A DNA stretch of 64,000 bases, taken from the NCBI RefSeq assembly GCF_000373585.1, contig NZ_KB891962.1:124001-188000 (forward strand), given 5' to 3'. This stretch comes from Streptomyces sp. MspMP-M5 (GTDB lineage: Bacteria > Actinomycetota > Actinomycetes > Streptomycetales > Streptomycetaceae). The translations under genes and the position numbers were made by a program. Positions 61,448 to 64,000 of this stretch are shown one piece after another. The notes under the pieces were generated by a model. The model worked only from the letters and a program-made list of their open reading frames with translations. It was not told the origin of the DNA and did not search any database. Within the stretch, counting starts at the first letter, position 1. Each line of letters opens with the position of its first letter.

Positions 61448-63034
61448 CTACTGTCCTACCCATCCCGGTTGCAGCGTTTTGGTGAACAACACCTCGCCGC
61501 CCTCCTGACACAGCCGCACCGTCAACTCCCCGCTTCCCCCGTCGATATCGACCTCGCCGAAATACTGCGGACTCTCCGCCGGGGAGACGTTCGCACGGTC
61601 CGGCGCCTTGATGAACGGCTGCGCCGGCCCGAAAGTTCCATCGAGCTTCACGGCCGGGAAACCGCCCGCGCAAAGCGGTCCGGACACGAACTCCCAGAAC
61701 GGCTCGAAGTCCTTGAACGCCGCCCGCTCGGGTGCGTAGTGCTGCGCCGAGGTGTAGTGCACGTCGGCCGTCAGCCACAGGGTGCCGGTGATCCGCCGGT
61801 GCTTGATGTGCCGCAGCAGCTCGGCGATCTGCAGCTCCCGGCCCAGCGGCGCCCCCGGGTCGCCCTGCGCCACCGCCTCGAAGTTCGCCGGGCCGTCCGT
61901 GACGACCAGCCCCAGCGGCATGTCCGCGGCGATCACCTTCCACACCGCCCGCGACCGCGACAGCTCCCGCTTGAGCCAGCGCAGCTGCTCGGCGCCCAGG
62001 ATGCCCTGCGGGTCGGCGGTCTGCCGGTCGGGGGAATTGGCGTTGCGGTAACGGCGCATGTCCAGCACGAAGACGTCCAGCAGCGGCCCGTGCCGCAGCA
62101 CGCGGTACACCCGGCCACGGGCGTCCGGCCGGAGCGTCCGGACCGGGAAGTACTCGCTGAAGGCGCGCAGCGCCCGCGCGGAGAGCACGTCGACGTCCTT
62201 GACGCGGTACCGGTCGTCGTCCAGCAGCTGGCCCGGATACCAGTTGTTGTGCACCTCGTGGTCGTCCCACTGGATGACCGTCGGCACCTGGGAGTTGAAC
62301 CGGCGCAGGTTCTCGTCCAGCAGGTTGTAGCGGAACGCGCCCCGGAACTCCGCCGGCGTCTCGGCGACCTTGGACTTCTCCTCCGTCGTGACGTTCCGCC
62401 AGATCCGGCCGTCCGGCAGCGTCACCCGCTCCGGGATCGGGTTGTCGGCGTAGATGTTGTCGCCGCTGCACAGGAAGAAGTCCGGGTCCCGGCGCCGCAT
62501 GTCCTCGTAGACCCGGTAGCCGCCGCGCTCGGGGTTGATGCCCCAGCCCTGCCCGGCCAGGTCCCCGGACCACAGAAAACGCATGTCCCGGCGCCGCTCG
62601 GGCGCGGTGCGGAACGTACCGGCCACCGGCTCGCCCGTGCGCTTCGGGTGGTCGGGGTCGGCCAGCAGTACCCGGTAGTGGACCTGCTCCCCGGCCGGCA
62701 GTCCGTGCAGCGCGGTCACCCCGGTGAAGTCCGTGCCGGGCCCCAGCAGCGGCCCCTGCCACGTACGGGCGTTGCGGAACGACTCGGTGGCGGCGGTCTG
62801 CACCACCATCCGGGCCGGCCGGTCGGACCGCACCCACACCAGGCCGGACGATGCGGTCACGTCACCGGCCTGCACGCCCCAGGAGGCGCGCGGCCGTCCG
62901 CTCCGTACCAGTGCCGGCGCGGCCGTCGCCGGCGTGGCCCCGGCCACCGCGGGCAGCGCCAGCGCCGCGGACCCGGCCGCCGCGCCCTGCAGGAGCGACC
63001 GCCGCCCGAAGCCGCCGCCGGAACCCTGGCCCAT
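61448..63034 (-). CDS. phoD: PhoD-type alkaline phosphatase, Tat-exported
   Basis: 528 residues from ATG 63034. Twin-arginine signal GRRSLLQGAAAGSAALALP with AxA cleavage near 38. An N-terminal fibronectin-like PhoD_N domain is followed by the metal-dependent core: SGDLAGQGWGINPE, LCSGDNIYADNP, IQWDDHEVHNNW and LTADVHYTSAQHY. It is a secreted Ca/Fe-type phosphodiesterase/phosphatase used in phosphate starvation. No clear PHO box was found upstream. Confidence 0.92.
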   Translation of the reverse strand: MGQGSGGGFGRRSLLQGAAAGSAALALPAVAGATPATAAPALVRSGRPRASWGVQAGDVTASSGLVWVRSDRPARMVVQTAATESFRNARTWQGPLLGPGTDFTGVTALHGLPAGEQVHYRVLLADPDHPKRTGEPVAGTFRTAPERRRDMRFLWSGDLAGQGWGINPERGGYRVYEDMRRRDPDFFLCSGDNIYADNPIPERVTLPDGRIWRNVTTEEKSKVAETPAEFRGAFRYNLLDENLRRFNSQVPTVIQWDDHEVHNNWYPGQLLDDDRYRVKDVDVLSARALRAFSEYFPVRTLRPDARGRVYRVLRHGPLLDVFVLDMRRYRNANSPDRQTADPQGILGAEQLRWLKRELSRSRAVWKVIAADMPLGLVVTDGPANFEAVAQGDPGAPLGRELQIAELLRHIKHRRITGTLWLTADVHYTSAQHYAPERAAFKDFEPFWEFVSGPLCAGGFPAVKLDGTFGPAQPFIKAPDRANVSPAESPQYFGEVDIDGGSGELTVRLCQEGGEVLFTKTLQPGWVGQ

Positions 63035-63242
63035 CTCGCACCTCCGTGATGCGTCCGATCTCGTCACGCCCCGTTCGTATCGCCACCCGGTGCCCTGCGG
63101 GCGAACTCCCGGTGAACACCGGCCGCATGACCCCGGATCGGACCAGCGTCCCAGGACCACCGACCGATCGCCAGGCGCCGTCCGCAACCCCTACGGTCCG
63201 ATAACGCGCCGCCGCCCGGCGGCCTCACGGAAGGCGACACCC

Positions 63243-63665
63243 GTGCCCGACCTCGGCACCGCATCCCTCCGCCTGGCCCGCCCGTCCCGCGACCTGGCCG
63301 CCGCCGGCCACTTCTGGCGGGACGGCCTGGGCCTGCGCGAGCTCTACCACCACACCTCCGAGGCCGGCGAGCACTCCCTGCTGATGCTCGGTCTGCCGGA
63401 CGCCACCTGGCACCTGGAACTCACCCTCGACCCCACGGGCGCGCTCCACCCGACACCCACCCCGGACGACCTCCTCGTCCGCTACCTGGCCGAGCCGGTC
63501 CCCGAGGACCTCGTCGCCTGTCTGGAGCGCTGCGGCGGCACCCGCGTCCCCGCCCACAACCCCTACTGGGACGAGTGGGGCGTCACGATCGAGGACCCGG
63601 ACGGCTACCGGCTCGTCCTGTCCACCCGCGACTGGAACAACGCCCAAGCCCTGGCCGTGCCCTGA
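63243..63665 (+). CDS. VOC-family (glyoxalase-like) protein
   Basis: 140 residues from GTG 63243. One VOC fold of two beta-alpha-beta-beta-beta units (RDLAAAGHFWRDGLGLRELY; WDEWGVTIEDPDGYRLVLST). Members are metal-dependent lyases, isomerases or drug-binding proteins. This short single-domain form would act as a dimer. Function not assigned. Confidence 0.85.
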   Translation: MPDLGTASLRLARPSRDLAAAGHFWRDGLGLRELYHHTSEAGEHSLLMLGLPDATWHLELTLDPTGALHPTPTPDDLLVRYLAEPVPEDLVACLERCGGTRVPAHNPYWDEWGVTIEDPDGYRLVLSTRDWNNAQALAVP

Positions 63666-63787
63666 CACCACCGCTCCCGCCCATCCCCCCGAAAACTGCG
63701 CGGCGCGGCCCGGCTTCCCGCCCGGGGGACGCCCGCCGGACGGCAATCCCGCTGGACAACGCGCGCATCGGCCGCTGGGATGGGACG

Positions 63788-64000
63788 GTGCAGAGCGAAC
63801 CCGCCGGCGACGCCACCGAAGTCTTCGAGGCCCACCGCCCGCTGCTCCACGGGGTGGCCTACCGCATGCTCGGCCGGGTGGCCGACGCCGAGGACGTGGT
63901 CCAGGACGCCTGGCTGCGCTGGTCCGCCGCCGACCGTGCCGAGGTGCGCGAACCGCGCGCCTATCTCGTCCGGATCACCACCCGGCTGGCCGTCGACCGG
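63788..64000 (+). CDS. ECF RNA polymerase sigma factor, N-terminal part (3' end outside window)
   Basis: 71 codons from GTG 63788 are visible. The sigma-70 region 2 is clear: LLHGVAYRMLGRVADAEDVV and DAWLRW, then PRAYLVRITTRLAVDR. This resembles the ECF41/SigJ group, whose members carry an extra C-terminal SnoaL-like domain instead of an anti-sigma partner. That domain would lie beyond the window. Confidence 0.88.
   Translation, partial: MQSEPAGDATEVFEAHRPLLHGVAYRMLGRVADAEDVVQDAWLRWSAADRAEVREPRAYLVRITTRLAVDR

Noticed and set aside
1-64000. tRNA or rRNA genes
   Set aside because: No cloverleaf with a T-loop GGTTCGA pattern and acceptor pairing, and no rRNA sequence, was noticed on either strand. 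A tRNAscan run would settle it.

Overview
The window looks like a Streptomyces chromosome, probably a chromosome arm or other accessory-rich region. The evidence is very high GC at third codon positions, many GTG and a few TTG starts, genus-typical gene sets (a complete conservon operon, a gamma-butyrolactone synthase/receptor locus, Tat-exported PhoD, an AfsR-like STAND ATPase), and rare TTA codons in regulatory genes that imply bldA control.

Layout. 0-3 kb: the start of a NarL-type response regulator, then a MarR regulator divergent from a small protein and a DHA2-type efflux pump. 3-5 kb: a scar of broken genes and transposase pieces (IS5/IS3 chimera, IS630 C-terminus, a truncated membrane protein, a frameshifted secreted protein). 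5.1-7.7 kb: a secreted protein, then one 650-codon frame that joins a complete cyclodipeptide synthase (CDPS) to a complete cytochrome P450. 8-10 kb: a GNAT remnant, a TetR gene behind a perfect 33-bp palindrome, a DUF6463 membrane protein and a DUF3592 fragment. 10.1-15.3 kb (minus strand): an iron-box promoter, an EamA exporter, an indigoidine-type single-module NRPS (A-Ox-T-TE) and a tiny coupled ORF. 15.3-21 kb: a decayed TPR regulator, DedA, an AfsR-like ATPase and a lipoprotein esterase. 21.4-27.5 kb: conservon cvnABCD with two P450s (the first lacking the ExxR motif) and a crotonase. 27.6-37 kb: gamma-carbonic anhydrase, acyltransferase, EamA/XRE-cupin pair, CoA-binding protein, type VII-associated protein, YigZ and an APC permease. 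34.7-41.8 kb: a GH65 phosphorylase with its sugar-phosphate mutase, two universal stress proteins, nicotinate phosphoribosyltransferase and DUF1876, a set resembling dormancy/hypoxia regulons. 41.9-48.8 kb: LysR, Xaa-Pro aminopeptidase and SbcDC. 48.9-52.5 kb: an SDR, an AfsA-type butyrolactone synthase and two TetR receptors with ARE-like operators. 52.7-57.5 kb: a polyol catabolism locus (xylulokinase, Zn-dehydrogenase, DeoR, MFS). 57.6-64 kb: Lrp, a DUF885 peptidase, an ACT-GNAT protein, PhoD, a VOC protein and the start of an ECF sigma factor.

The natural-product logic is the most interesting part. The CDPS-P450 frame could make and oxidise a diketopiperazine from a single polypeptide. 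The indigoidine-type synthetase sits behind an exporter and an iron-box promoter. The butyrolactone locus supplies a hormone switch whose receptor contains a TTA codon. No tRNA, rRNA or CRISPR array was seen.
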